Positions 48,347 through 57,765 of a stretch of DNA of 64,000 nt are shown one piece after another. Below the pieces are notes generated by a model. It was not told where the DNA came from. It made no database searches and was given only the letters and a program-made list of their open reading frames with translations. The stretch comes from Bacillus sp. MM2020_1. GTDB taxonomy: Bacteria > Bacillota > Bacilli > Bacillales > Cytobacillaceae. Position 1 is the first letter of the stretch. Every line of letters starts with the position of its first letter. The position numbers were made by a program, and so were the translations under genes. The stretch is from NCBI GenBank assembly GCA_011250595.1, contig JAANMP010000007.1:1-64000 (forward strand), in the 5' to 3' direction.

Positions 48347-48445
48347 TGTGGATAAAGTTATTAACATTATACCCATTGAATCATCCACTTTTCATCCTTT
48401 TATAAACAAAGTAATCACAAGTTATCCACTAGAACCTGTGGATAG
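48347..48445. promoter_or_regulatory. DnaA-box cluster upstream of sda
   Basis: Perfect box TTATCCACA (minus strand, 48347-48355), near-perfect TTATCCACT (48422-48430) and CTATCCACA (minus, 48437-48445), and a weaker TCATCCACT (48381-48389). The 472-bp gap 48097-48569 is otherwise AT-rich with no ORF. In B. subtilis DnaA activates sda from such boxes, so that sporulation is held back while replication starts. Confidence 0.85.
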
Positions 48446-48569
48446 TTAGAACGATTGTTCTATAGGAATAAATTTGGTAGATTTAGGGTACACCAATTGA
48501 ACATACCATTTTATGTTTATGTTTCCTATATTAGAACACTTTATTTTCATAACGGAGGTGGATTCTGCC

Positions 48570-48710
48570 GTGCGGAAACTGTCAGATGAATTATTAATCG
48601 AGTCATATTTTAAAGCCAGAGAATTAAACTTAAGCCCAGATTTTATCGGACTCATTGAGTCAGAAATGCTTCGTCGTTCCTTATACCATAAAATAAAAAT
48701 GTCATCATAA
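48570..48710 (+). CDS. sda: Sporulation checkpoint inhibitor Sda
   Basis: 46-aa helical hairpin protein ([20 protein letters not shown]... [18 protein letters not shown]) that blocks the sporulation kinase KinA. GTG start at 48570 after GGAGGT. Normal length. Controlled by the DnaA boxes upstream, linking replication start to sporulation. Confidence 0.95.
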   Translation: MRKLSDELLIESYFKARELNLSPDFIGLIESEMLRRSLYHKIKMSS

Positions 48711-48718
48711 AATTTGTA

Positions 48719-48745
48719 CTAGCCCTATTAGGGCTTTTCTTTTTG
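48719..48745 (+). terminator. Terminator of sda
   Basis: Stem TAGCCCTA / TTAGGGCT followed by TTTCTTTTT. Confidence 0.8.
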
Positions 48746-48773
48746 TCCTCACTCCATGCCAAATCATAATTTA

Positions 48774-49556
48774 CTAATTTCTAAATACCCCAATTTTTTC
48801 TCCGACTTTAATTTCCTTCGGGGTTTGAAGCGCTGAATCTATTTGAAAAATACCCTTTTCGAACAACAGGACAACGGTTGAACCAAAACTAAAATAAGCC
48901 ATTTCTCCGCCCTTTTCCAATTCTGATCCCTTGTGGGTGGTTTCAATCGAATTAACAAACATGGCCCCAACCTTTACAACAGCTACATGTCCAAAGTCCG
49001 TTTTCACTTCAGTAATGACTCGAAAATTCTTAGCAAGGGTTCGAACTCCATATTTTAGCCCCAGTTTATTAACTGGATAGGATTTTGATCCAAGCGTCCA
49101 TTGTTTGGTGACTATGCCATTGACAGGGCTGTGAATTCGATGATAATGGCTGGGGCTTAAATAAAGAATCATGTATGTACCATTTAAATATTTGGCTAAC
49201 AGATTGTGATTTCCCAGCATTTCTTCAATCGAATACGTCTTTCCTTTAACAAGGATGTCACTCGTTTCTGTAATCGGACCTACATCCTCGATAACCGCAT
49301 CCACAGGACTAACCACTGTATTATTACTTTTATCAATTTTTCTTGCCTCTTTTTTCAATGTCCTCACAAATAAATCATGAAGAGTAGGATATTCTGACAA
49401 CCCCTTTTCCATTTCTTCCTGATTTAGATGATAAATTTTAGCGAAGGATGGTACCACGAAACGGCTAACAGGAGACCGCGCAAACCTTCTTAAAATTCCT
49501 GATGTCCACCTTCCATTTGTTAACTCAATCAATAGTCGATAAAAGCTTTCAATCAT
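48774..49556 (-). CDS. psd: Phosphatidylserine decarboxylase
   Basis: 260-aa proenzyme that makes phosphatidylethanolamine at the membrane. It self-cleaves at the (L/F)GST motif: here FGST at residues 224-227, where Ser226 becomes the pyruvoyl group. Catalytic His/Asp regions SPSHYHRIHSPVNG and VDAVIEDVG are present. Divergent from pssA, which makes its substrate. Confidence 0.96.
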   Translation of the reverse strand: MIESFYRLLIELTNGRWTSGILRRFARSPVSRFVVPSFAKIYHLNQEEMEKGLSEYPTLHDLFVRTLKKEARKIDKSNNTVVSPVDAVIEDVGPITETSDILVKGKTYSIEEMLGNHNLLAKYLNGTYMILYLSPSHYHRIHSPVNGIVTKQWTLGSKSYPVNKLGLKYGVRTLAKNFRVITEVKTDFGHVAVVKVGAMFVNSIETTHKGSELEKGGEMAYFSFGSTVVLLFEKGIFQIDSALQTPKEIKVGEKIGVFRN

Positions 49557-49682
49557 CTAATCCCCCCCAAATAGTGTAAAAATACTCTTTACGAAAAGAC
49601 ATAAAACGCTTAAAATTAAATATTATAGAGTAATTAAGAAATTGTTTTCCCTTCTGGCTGTAAAAAAGGAGTGATGTGGACC

Positions 49683-50222
49683 ATGTTTTTGTTGGAAGTA
49701 CTTGATCAAACAATTAAAAAACTGAAATTGCAAACAGCAAATGTTATTACCTTAACAAACTTATCTTTGGGTGGATTTGCAATTGTATTCGGGCTTCATG
49801 GAAATTTAAGATTAAGTCTGTTGCTAATTTTTATTGCTGCACTGGCCGATCGGTTTGATGGCATGATTGCACGAAAATTCAATATTGAATCTGAACTAGG
49901 AAAACAATTAGATTCCATGAGTGATATTATATCATTTGGTGTAGCACCTGCACTATTACTATATCAAGGAATTTTGTTTGAATTTGGCGGACCGGGTTCA
50001 TTTTTTACCGTTTTCTACATTGGTTGTGGCGCATTCAGGTTAGCTCGCTTCAATATTACGGAAAGCAACGGCTATTTTACAGGTTTACCGATTACCGCAG
50101 CAGGTTGCTTGGCAACCTTAAGCTTTTTAGCCATTCCTTATATCCCTTCCCAAACGTTCTTATTTATTACCATCATTCTATCATTCCTAATGGTCAGTCC
50201 ATTTAAACTAAAAAAAGTCTAG
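49683..50222 (+). CDS. pssA: CDP-diacylglycerol-serine O-phosphatidyltransferase
   Basis: 179-aa integral membrane enzyme with the CDP-alcohol phosphotransferase motif: D56, D59-G60, A63-R64, G73, D77, D81. ATG at 49683 chosen, 11 nt after AAGGAG; an earlier ATG is too close to that site. Makes phosphatidylserine for psd, the divergent neighbour. Confidence 0.94.
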   Translation: MFLLEVLDQTIKKLKLQTANVITLTNLSLGGFAIVFGLHGNLRLSLLLIFIAALADRFDGMIARKFNIESELGKQLDSMSDIISFGVAPALLLYQGILFEFGGPGSFFTVFYIGCGAFRLARFNITESNGYFTGLPITAAGCLATLSFLAIPYIPSQTFLFITIILSFLMVSPFKLKKV

Positions 50223-50233
50223 AAATAGCATCA

Positions 50234-50270
50234 GAGCATCAATCCTGCCAACGGTTGATGCTCTTTTTTT
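50234..50270 (+). terminator. Terminator of pssA
   Basis: Stem GAGCATCAA / TTGATGCTC followed by T7. Confidence 0.85.
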
Positions 50271-50383
50271 CCCAAAAAAATGATTTCTCAAATAAAAAGT
50301 GTTGATGGACAGACACAATTTCCCTTTTCCTTCATAGGAATTAATAATAGGCTTATAGCCAAAAAAGACGGGGGTAGATGTGG

Positions 50384-51097
50384 ATGTCTGGAATCTTAAC
50401 AGCTCTCGGATATTTAATGAAGGAATTCTTATTTCTTGTTTCCTATGTAAAAAATAACGCGTTTCCTCAGCCCCTATCTGCCGCTGAAGAAAGAAAATAT
50501 CTTCGATTAATGGCAGAAGGAGATTCCCATGCGCGCAATATGTTAATCGAGCACAATTTGAGATTGGTCGCGCATATAGTAAAAAAGTTTGAAAACACCG
50601 GGGAGGATTCGGAAGATTTAATATCAATCGGAACCATTGGTTTAATCAAGGCCATCGAGAGTTACTCAGAGGGGAAAGGCACAAAGTTGGCCACCTATGC
50701 TGCTCGATGTATAGAAAATGAGATTTTGATGCATTTACGAGCTCTTAAGAAGACAAAAAAAGATGTTTCCTTGCATGATCCAATTGGTCAAGATAAGGAA
50801 GGAAACGAAATTTCTTTGATTGATGTGCTTAAGTCAGAATCTGAAGACGTCATTGATACGATTCAGTTAAACATGGAGCTTGAGAAAGTGAAAAAATATA
50901 TTGAAGTACTGGATGACCGCGAAAAGGAAGTCATCATCGGGCGATTTGGTCTGGACCTGCAAAAAGAAAAAACACAACGGGAAATTGCCAAAGAATTAGG
51001 AATATCTCGAAGTTATGTCTCAAGGATTGAAAAACGTGCTTTAATGAAAATGTTCCATGAATTCTATCGGGCTGAAAAAGAGAAAAAAAAGAAATAA
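50384..51097 (+). CDS. sigK: RNA polymerase sporulation sigma factor pro-sigmaK
   Basis: 237-aa late mother-cell sigma factor. Hydrophobic pro-sequence (about 1-20) with the SpoIVFB cleavage point between Ser20 and Tyr21 (FLVS/YVKN) kept, region 2 ([26 protein letters not shown]) and region 4 helix-turn-helix ([24 protein letters not shown]). The gene is whole: no skin-type element splits it. ATG at 50384 gives the same N-terminal length as in B. subtilis. Confidence 0.97.
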   Translation: MSGILTALGYLMKEFLFLVSYVKNNAFPQPLSAAEERKYLRLMAEGDSHARNMLIEHNLRLVAHIVKKFENTGEDSEDLISIGTIGLIKAIESYSEGKGTKLATYAARCIENEILMHLRALKKTKKDVSLHDPIGQDKEGNEISLIDVLKSESEDVIDTIQLNMELEKVKKYIEVLDDREKEVIIGRFGLDLQKEKTQREIAKELGISRSYVSRIEKRALMKMFHEFYRAEKEKKKK

Positions 51098-51135
51098 AAA
51101 AACAGAGCTGGGACTTACTCCAGCTCTGTTTTTCC
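51095..51135. terminator. Bidirectional terminator after sigK
   Basis: Stem AACAGAGCTGG / CCAGCTCTGTT with A and T runs on both sides. It also covers the end of the converging lipoprotein gene. Confidence 0.9.
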
Positions 51136-52086
51136 ATTTTGCAATGGAGAACTCCATTTCATTCCACCATCAATAGATTCATATAAATCATTTTTATAGG
51201 TGGTAAAGGCCATTTGGTTTGGATCTTTTGGATTTACCGCTAAGTAAGTAATTGGATTTTCATAATCAAGAAATGGAATAGCAATATTTTTTTGTTCGCC
51301 CGTGGCAGGATTTATCGTTTTTAATCGTATCTTCTCGTTTTCGACACTTGAAAATAGTAGGGTTTCCCCGCTAAATGTAAGGGCCGTAATCATCACTGGA
51401 TTTGTTATCAGTTTCATCGTGTTTCCGTTATCGATTGAATAATAAATACCAGACCTTGTCGACATCGCGATGGTATCATCATTTTTCGGCTGAACTGCAA
51501 TCATCCCATATGAATCTGCTCCAAAATCCTTTAATGCACTTTTTTTCCATGTGACCCCATTATCCTTAGAATAGTTCAAGCCTTTCCCAAGGTTATCGTT
51601 CGGGTTTTCTTTAATTACATAAAGGCTTTTTCCTGAATATCCAGCCCCCACGAAATGAAACAGCGACTCACCATAGAAAGATAATTTACTAAAGGTTTGG
51701 CCTTTATTAACACTTTGAATGATACCGAGTGGGTTCTTTAGGCCCAATCCTTTTTGAGGCTGACCACTGGCAATAAAACCAGCACTTACTGCTTGAAAGC
51801 CATAGTACTCATGTTGGTTCGTGGATGTTTCATACCACTTTGACCCATTATACATTTTTAAACCCTTATCTGTAGCCACATATAAAGCAACATCATTTCC
51901 TGGATAGCCAATACCAAGAATCTGACCTACATTTATTGATTTTGCTTGGATAATATCATAGTTTACTTTTGTTATCTTTTCTTGTTTTGGCTTCTTCTGT
52001 TCTTGGCTCTTATCTGTACAGCCTGCGGCCAATATCAGCATTATTCCTGTCAATACAGCAAGAAAGCCTTTGTTTGTAATCTTCAC
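51115..52086 (-). CDS. Lipoprotein with BNR/sialidase-like beta-propeller repeats
   Basis: 323 aa. Lipobox LAAGC at about residues 19-23, so an outer-surface lipoprotein. The mature part has repeating NxGxTF/W-type bladelets (SVNKGQTFSKLSF, SKDNGVTWKKSAL, SIDNGNTMKLI, SIDGGMKWSSPL) as in beta-propellers of the sialidase/BNR class (often named F510_1955 family glycosylhydrolase in Bacilli). No catalytic residues can be assigned, so an enzyme role is doubtful. It is 35 bp downstream of the response regulator gene and may be in its unit. Confidence 0.82.
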   Translation of the reverse strand: MKITNKGFLAVLTGIMLILAAGCTDKSQEQKKPKQEKITKVNYDIIQAKSINVGQILGIGYPGNDVALYVATDKGLKMYNGSKWYETSTNQHEYYGFQAVSAGFIASGQPQKGLGLKNPLGIIQSVNKGQTFSKLSFYGESLFHFVGAGYSGKSLYVIKENPNDNLGKGLNYSKDNGVTWKKSALKDFGADSYGMIAVQPKNDDTIAMSTRSGIYYSIDNGNTMKLITNPVMITALTFSGETLLFSSVENEKIRLKTINPATGEQKNIAIPFLDYENPITYLAVNPKDPNQMAFTTYKNDLYESIDGGMKWSSPLQNGKTELE

Positions 52087-52121
52087 TATTTCCCCTCCAT
52101 AAAAATCTATGAGGTATTCTT

Positions 52122-52802
52122 TTACGAATCCTTATCCACCCACTTATACCCCAGTCCCCATACGGTTGTCAAATAATCGTCAACTGGAAATCCTGTTTTT
52201 CGCAATTTTTCTCGTAAGTTCCGAACATGGGAATCAATCGTCCGGTCCTCTGTCGGGGCCGCATACCCCCAAATTGTCGTTAATAGATGTTCCCGTGTAA
52301 ACACTTTGTTTCGATTTTTCAGGAGAAGTGCTAATAACGAAAATTCCTTCGGTGTGACAGGGACGTGCTGATTTTTATATGAAACATCAAAAGAATCCTC
52401 GTTTAAGGAAAGACCATTAAAGTCGGTTAATCCTTTCTGGCCTAATTGTCGCCTTAAAACAGCATCAATACGAGCAGTAAGCTCTTCTTCATCAAATGGC
52501 TTTGAGATATAATCATCTGCGCCCATTTTTAAGCCCTTTACAATATCATTTTTTTCACTCCGTGCGGTCAACATAATGATTGGGATATCCCAATTTTTAC
52601 GTATTTCCCTGCATGCTTCCCATCCGTCCATTTCTGGCATCATTACATCTAATAAGATCATATCTGCACTCTCTTCTTCCAAGTAACGAATAGCCTTAAG
52701 AGCGGAGGACATTTTAATACATTTAAAGCCTTTGGGTGTTAAATAAAGAGAAAGTAAATCTAACATTCTTGTTTCATCATCAACGAGTAGTATTTTTATC
52801 AA
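52122..52802 (-). CDS. OmpR/PhoB-type response regulator without adjacent kinase
   Basis: 226 aa: receiver with acidic pocket D8/D9, phosphoacceptor D52 (LLDVMMPEMDGW) and conserved Lys in YISKPF, then a winged-helix DNA-binding domain (VPVTPKEFSLLALLLKNRNKVFTREHLLTTIWG... DRTIDSHVRNLREKLRK). TTG at 52802 chosen (MIKILLVDDE), 6 nt after GAGAGG; an ATG six codons upstream has no ribosome site. No histidine kinase gene is next to it. Confidence 0.9.
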   Translation of the reverse strand: MIKILLVDDETRMLDLLSLYLTPKGFKCIKMSSALKAIRYLEEESADMILLDVMMPEMDGWEACREIRKNWDIPIIMLTARSEKNDIVKGLKMGADDYISKPFDEEELTARIDAVLRRQLGQKGLTDFNGLSLNEDSFDVSYKNQHVPVTPKEFSLLALLLKNRNKVFTREHLLTTIWGYAAPTEDRTIDSHVRNLREKLRKTGFPVDDYLTTVWGLGYKWVDKDS

Positions 52803-52871
52803 TATCTTCCTCTCCCGCATATTAATTCTAAAGTAAATTATACTACAATCGAAAAATTAATAAGAGAAAAA

Positions 52872-52910
52872 AATAAAAGCATCGACCAATTAGAGAAGGT
52901 CGATGCTTAC
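52872..52910 (-). terminator. Terminator at the end of the small-ORF cluster
   Basis: Perfect stem AAGCATCGACC / GGTCGATGCTT with T-rich tail on the minus strand, 4 bp after the stop of the 25-aa ORF. Confidence 0.85.
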
Positions 52911-52913
52911 TTT

Positions 52914-52991
52914 CTATTCAACACTAATTTCAGCTGAAATAACGCAGCTGATTGCCGCAGTAATGACGATTGCCATCACAACCATGAACAT
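52914..52991 (-). CDS. 25-aa hydrophobic peptide
   Basis: Starts MFMVVMAIVITAAISCVIS and ends AEISVE, a single membrane helix with an acidic tail. ATG 5 nt after AGGGGTGG, followed by a perfect terminator. Too short to place in a family. Its look (short, one helix) is that of small membrane regulators or type I toxin-like peptides, but no antisense partner is evident. Confidence 0.5.
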   Translation of the reverse strand: MFMVVMAIVITAAISCVISAEISVE

Positions 52992-53101
52992 ACTCTCCAC
53001 CCCTTAGATAGATCCTGTTCTTTCTAATATGAATTTATCACATTTTCACAGTTGCTAGCTTCAGGAAATGTGTACATTTCGTTAACAAACACCTGCGGCT
53101 A

Positions 53102-53188
53102 TTAGCAATTTGATTTCACTATGATACTATTATGAACTTTTTTCTTTGGTTTAAAAAACAGCGATATTAATAAAATATGGAGCGGCAT
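53102..53188 (-). CDS. 28-aa peptide, YrzI-like start
   Basis: MPLHILLISLFFKPKKKVHN then SIIVKSNC. ATG 7 nt after GGAGGT. The opening hydrophobic stretch and following Lys cluster resemble the start of the two YrzI-family neighbours (MTLNIFFISIT-KK), so it may be a shortened relative. Confidence 0.5.
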   Translation of the reverse strand: MPLHILLISLFFKPKKKVHNSIIVKSNC

Positions 53189-53216
53189 TTTGTTTACCTC
53201 CTAATTTTTTGACTAG

Positions 53217-53279
53217 CTAGGTGGTATCCTTCGAAACCCAGAGACTAGCACCACGACCTTGCATAAGTAAAAACAACAT
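53217..53279 (-). CDS. 20-aa peptide
   Basis: Begins MLFLLMQGRG and ends SKDTT. ATG 8 nt after AAAGGTGG. Weak case on size alone; listed because of the ribosome site and the run of similar small ORFs. Confidence 0.35.
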   Translation of the reverse strand: MLFLLMQGRGASLWVSKDTT

Positions 53280-53319
53280 AGTTAAAACCACCTTTCATTC
53301 TTTCGATTTTTTTCCTCTT

Positions 53320-53460
53320 TTACATCATGCGGTACATGGAAGCTTGGCGATCTTTGTTTTGTTCGTAAAGTTTCTCAACCATCTCTTGGTGTGCAATTTC
53401 TTTCGAACTCAATCTACGTTTTTTAATCGTAATTGAAATGAAGAATATATTTAGGGTCAT
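53320..53460 (-). CDS. YrzI family small protein, copy 1
   Basis: 46 aa: MTLNIFFISITIKKRRLSSK, then a charged helix (HQEMVEKLYEQNKDRQ) and ASMYRMM. Matches the small YrzI family of Bacillus, proposed to be sporulation proteins and often found as tandem copies. ATG 9 nt after AAGGAAGTGA. Copy 2, 45 bp upstream, has the same length and 30 or so identical residues. Confidence 0.8.
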   Translation of the reverse strand: MTLNIFFISITIKKRRLSSKEIAHQEMVEKLYEQNKDRQASMYRMM

Positions 53461-53504
53461 GTTTGTTCACTTCCTTATTTTTATTATTGATTAAAAATTT
53501 CCAA

Positions 53505-53645
53505 TTACATAAAGCGATGCATGGAAATTTGACGATCTTTGTTTTGTTCATAAAGGTTTTCAACCATTTCTTGGCGTACAGCTTCCTGAAGACTTACTTC
53601 ACGTTTTTTAAACGTAATTGAAATGAAGAATATATTTAGGGTCAT
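53505..53645 (-). CDS. YrzI family small protein, copy 2
   Basis: 46 aa: MTLNIFFISITFKKREVSLQ, RQEMVENLYEQNKDRQ, ISMHRFM. ATG 7 nt after AGGAGGTGG, the strongest ribosome site in the cluster. The first 11 residues are identical to copy 1, also at DNA level (about 30 bp), which shows a recent duplication or conversion. Confidence 0.82.
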   Translation of the reverse strand: MTLNIFFISITFKKREVSLQEAVRQEMVENLYEQNKDRQISMHRFM

Positions 53646-53725
53646 GTTTACCACCTCCTTTAAAAAATCGTTGTAGTGCAATCATAACAAATTCAATTTA
53701 TGCTCTACATATCCATAATGCTCGT

Positions 53726-53817
53726 AAAAAGGGCACAAAAAGGCCGCAGAAGAGAATCCCTGCGGCTCAGTGATTTTAGGCACAAAAATACCGCAAGGCG
53801 TCATCCTCCCTGCGGCA
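53726..53817 (-). terminator. Two tandem terminators of repeated sequence
   Basis: Hairpin B (GCCGCAGGG... TGCGGT then TTTTTGTGCC, 53779-53817) and hairpin A (GCCGCAGGGA... CTGCGGC then TTTTTGTGCC, 53726-53767) are copies of one unit. They end the transcript of the 36-aa ORF before the YrzI genes. Confidence 0.8.
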
Positions 53818-53845
53818 TGGATATGTATAGTCACTTAATTAAAAA

Positions 53846-53956
53846 TTAAGCAATCCATTCCAGTCTGGTCGAATGTTTGATATTCAAATATACAGTTTTC
53901 AATGCTACAGTTTTGCCAGTTGTAGTTACAGCCCTGCCAGTTAGTGTTAACATCAT
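53846..53956 (-). CDS. 36-aa ORF of unknown function
   Basis: Starts MMLTLTGRAVTTTGKTVALK; two adjacent ATG codons lie 8 nt after a perfect GGGAGGT. Rich in beta-forming and Thr residues, basic. The overlapping next frame encodes an Asn/Trp/Cys-rich stretch (NTNWQGCNYNWQNC, NCIFEYQTFDQTGMDC) that looks more protein-like but has no start codon. Which frame is used is unclear. Confidence 0.4.
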   Translation of the reverse strand: MMLTLTGRAVTTTGKTVALKTVYLNIKHSTRLEWIA

Positions 53957-54069
53957 TTTCTTCGACCTCCCTTTGGAATATTTTACTTACTACGGTAATT
54001 ATATCCACACGCCAATACTTTGTAAACCTTTTTGTGGAAATTTATTCAAATTAATACAAAAGCCCAAAA

Positions 54070-54112
54070 GGTGTCAGGCACCATGTGAATTTTTCACATG
54101 GTGCCTGACACC
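54070..54112. repeat. Perfect palindrome with 20-bp arms, also terminator of mccB
   Basis: GGTGTCAGGCACCATGTGAA - TTT - its exact reverse complement. On the minus strand a TTTTGGGCTTTTG tail follows, so it can end the mtnN-mccA-mccB transcript. I know this GTGTCAGGCACC palindrome as a scattered repeat of Bacillaceae. Its 12-base arm end recurs inside mccA (55330-55341) and a near match is in the tandem repeat at 57557. Confidence 0.8.
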
Positions 54113-54119
54113 CAATATT

Positions 54120-56181
<2,062 letters not shown>

Positions 56182-56198
56182 TTTTCCACCTCTAAGAG

Positions 56199-56894
56199 CT
56201 ATTTTAAAGCAGCCACCATTTTCATGACTAATGTCGCAGAATTAGTTGCCGCTTTATCGATAAATTGATCAAAAGAAACTTCAGATTCTTTTCCGGCAAT
56301 ATCAGAAAGCGAGCGAATAATCACAAAAGGTACTCCAAAACGATGAGCTACTTGTGCGATTGCTGCTGCTTCCATTTCCACGGCTTGCAGGTCATTAAAT
56401 TTTGACCGAACAAAGTCGACTCTCGCTGGGTCCTCCATAAAGGAATCGCCCGTAGCAATAAGACCTTTCACAATTTGGAATTTTTCAAGTGCTGATGCAG
56501 CTGTTTCTGCGATGGTAATTAATTTTTCATCTGCTAAAAATGCAGCAGGCAGCTGCGGAACCTGGCCATATTCATAACCAAAAGCTGTTACATCTACATC
56601 ATGGTGACGGACCTCTGTTGAAATGACGGCATCCCCAACATTGAGCGAAGGATTGAAGCCGCCTGCAGATCCCGTGTTAATGATGCAATCAGGCTTATAT
56701 TTTTCAAGCAGTATGGTGGTTGACATCGCGGCATTCACTTTACCAATTCCTGAGCGCAGCAATATCACATCCGCCCCATGCATTTTCCCAAAGGTAAATT
56801 CACAACCCGCTACGGTTTCTTGTGTTTGATTATCAATATTGCTTCTAAGTAAAGTAACTTCTTCTTCCATTGCTCCGATGATTGCGATTTTCAT
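56199..56894 (-). CDS. mtnN: 5'-methylthioadenosine/S-adenosylhomocysteine nucleosidase
   Basis: 231-aa nucleoside phosphorylase-fold hydrolase. [11 protein letters not shown] start, [14 protein letters not shown], catalytic Asp in IRSLSDIAG. Supplies homocysteine precursor to mccA. In B. subtilis yrrT (methyltransferase) precedes it; here no such gene is seen in the 294 bp upstream, which hold only AT-rich DNA. Confidence 0.96.
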   Translation of the reverse strand: MKIAIIGAMEEEVTLLRSNIDNQTQETVAGCEFTFGKMHGADVILLRSGIGKVNAAMSTTILLEKYKPDCIINTGSAGGFNPSLNVGDAVISTEVRHHDVDVTAFGYEYGQVPQLPAAFLADEKLITIAETAASALEKFQIVKGLIATGDSFMEDPARVDFVRSKFNDLQAVEMEAAAIAQVAHRFGVPFVIIRSLSDIAGKESEVSFDQFIDKAATNSATLVMKMVAALK

Positions 56895-57188
56895 ACATTG
56901 ACCTCTTTCTTATATTAATAATCAATATCAGATTTACTGCTTATAATCTTCCTCGGAACCAAACATCGTATCCGCAAAGACTATTCTACCCTTTTTGAAA
57001 AAAGCATGCTACAAAGTGCACCCGATTCTCCAATAATTACGGCCAAACAGAATCACCAATCCTATAAGTATACTATGGATTCGTAAAAAACCTGTTCCTA
57101 GTTATCATATTTTACAAATTCGTCAATAATTTTGTTGTATCAAGCCCTCCAAATGTCTAAAATATTACCTATTAGAAAGGATGATACT

Positions 57189-57392
57189 ATGAATTTTCAA
57201 TTTGACCTTATTGAAGATAAAATAGAATTTTTCGAAGCCAATAATCTAAAAACATTGCAAAAAAAGATTGAATCTCAAATTGATGAAAATAGGGCAATTC
57301 TTCTTTCTGTTCATTCCGTTTCCCACCAAATGCATGTTAATGAAAATGGTCAGATGTATTTTTCGGCGGTGGTTCATTTTAAGAAGAAATAA
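57189..57392 (+). CDS. yrzA: YrzA family protein (DUF2536)
   Basis: 67 aa: MNFQFDLIEDKIEFFEANNL... SVSHQMHVNENGQMYFSAVVHFK. Matches B. subtilis YrzA, a conserved small protein of unknown function from the same neighbourhood. ATG at 57189, 7 nt after GAAAGG. No membrane segment. Confidence 0.85.
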   Translation: MNFQFDLIEDKIEFFEANNLKTLQKKIESQIDENRAILLSVHSVSHQMHVNENGQMYFSAVVHFKKK

Positions 57393-57456
57393 TCTTAACG
57401 TAAAAATCCCCCAAAGAATTACGGGTTACTTTAGATGTGTTAACAATAAGGTAACA

Positions 57457-57503
57457 AAAAAATGCACAAGAGATTTTATGTAAGAAATCTCTTGTGCATT
57501 TTT
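57457..57503 (+). terminator. Terminator after yrzA
   Basis: Perfect 19-bp stem beginning AAAAATGCACAAGAGATTT, with an 8-nt loop, 65 bp after the yrzA stop, followed by T-rich sequence. Works in both directions. Confidence 0.85.
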
Positions 57504-57556
57504 ATATAATACTAAGGTTTAATGGAGCTTTAATCAAAAATTCATATATCCGGCAA

Positions 57557-57757
57557 ATGAAGGACAAAACTTGGTCGGGCACCATGAGAAATGTCCTTCA
57601 TAAGGATCATGAAGGACAAAACTCGGTCGGGCACCATAAGAAATGTCCTTCATAAGGATCATGAAGGACAAAACTCGGTCGGGCACCATAAGAAATGTCC
57701 TTCATAAGGGTCATGAAGGACAAAACTCGGTCGGAGACCATGAGAAATGTCCTTCAT
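57557..57757. repeat. Tandem repeat: three and a near-complete fourth copy of 52 bp
   Basis: Units start at 57557, 57609, 57661 and 57713. Each opens with ATGAAGGACA and closes with TGTCCTTCAT, so every unit can fold on itself, with a middle AACTCGGTCGGGCACCAT. Only a few positions vary. It lies in the 373-bp gap between yrzA and the yrrS stop, in the 3' untranslated region of yrrS. The gap has no ORF I can support. Confidence 0.92.
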
Positions 57758-57765
57758 TTACTGTC

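Noticed and set aside
48097..48569. Chromosomal replication origin
   Set aside because: DnaA boxes are present, but dnaA, dnaN, rpmH and long AT-rich unwinding repeats are not; the cluster fits the known sda promoter arrangement.
50384..51097. Skin-like element or split sigK
   Set aside because: The sigK frame is continuous from the pro-sequence to region 4, with no recombinase nearby.
56895..57188. SAM or cysteine riboswitch before mtnN-mccAB
   Set aside because: No S-box core or long conserved stems could be found in this AT-rich gap; control by a protein such as CymR is more likely but no operator could be assigned.
57557..57757. CRISPR array
   Set aside because: The copies follow one another without unique spacers, and no cas gene is near; it is a plain tandem repeat.
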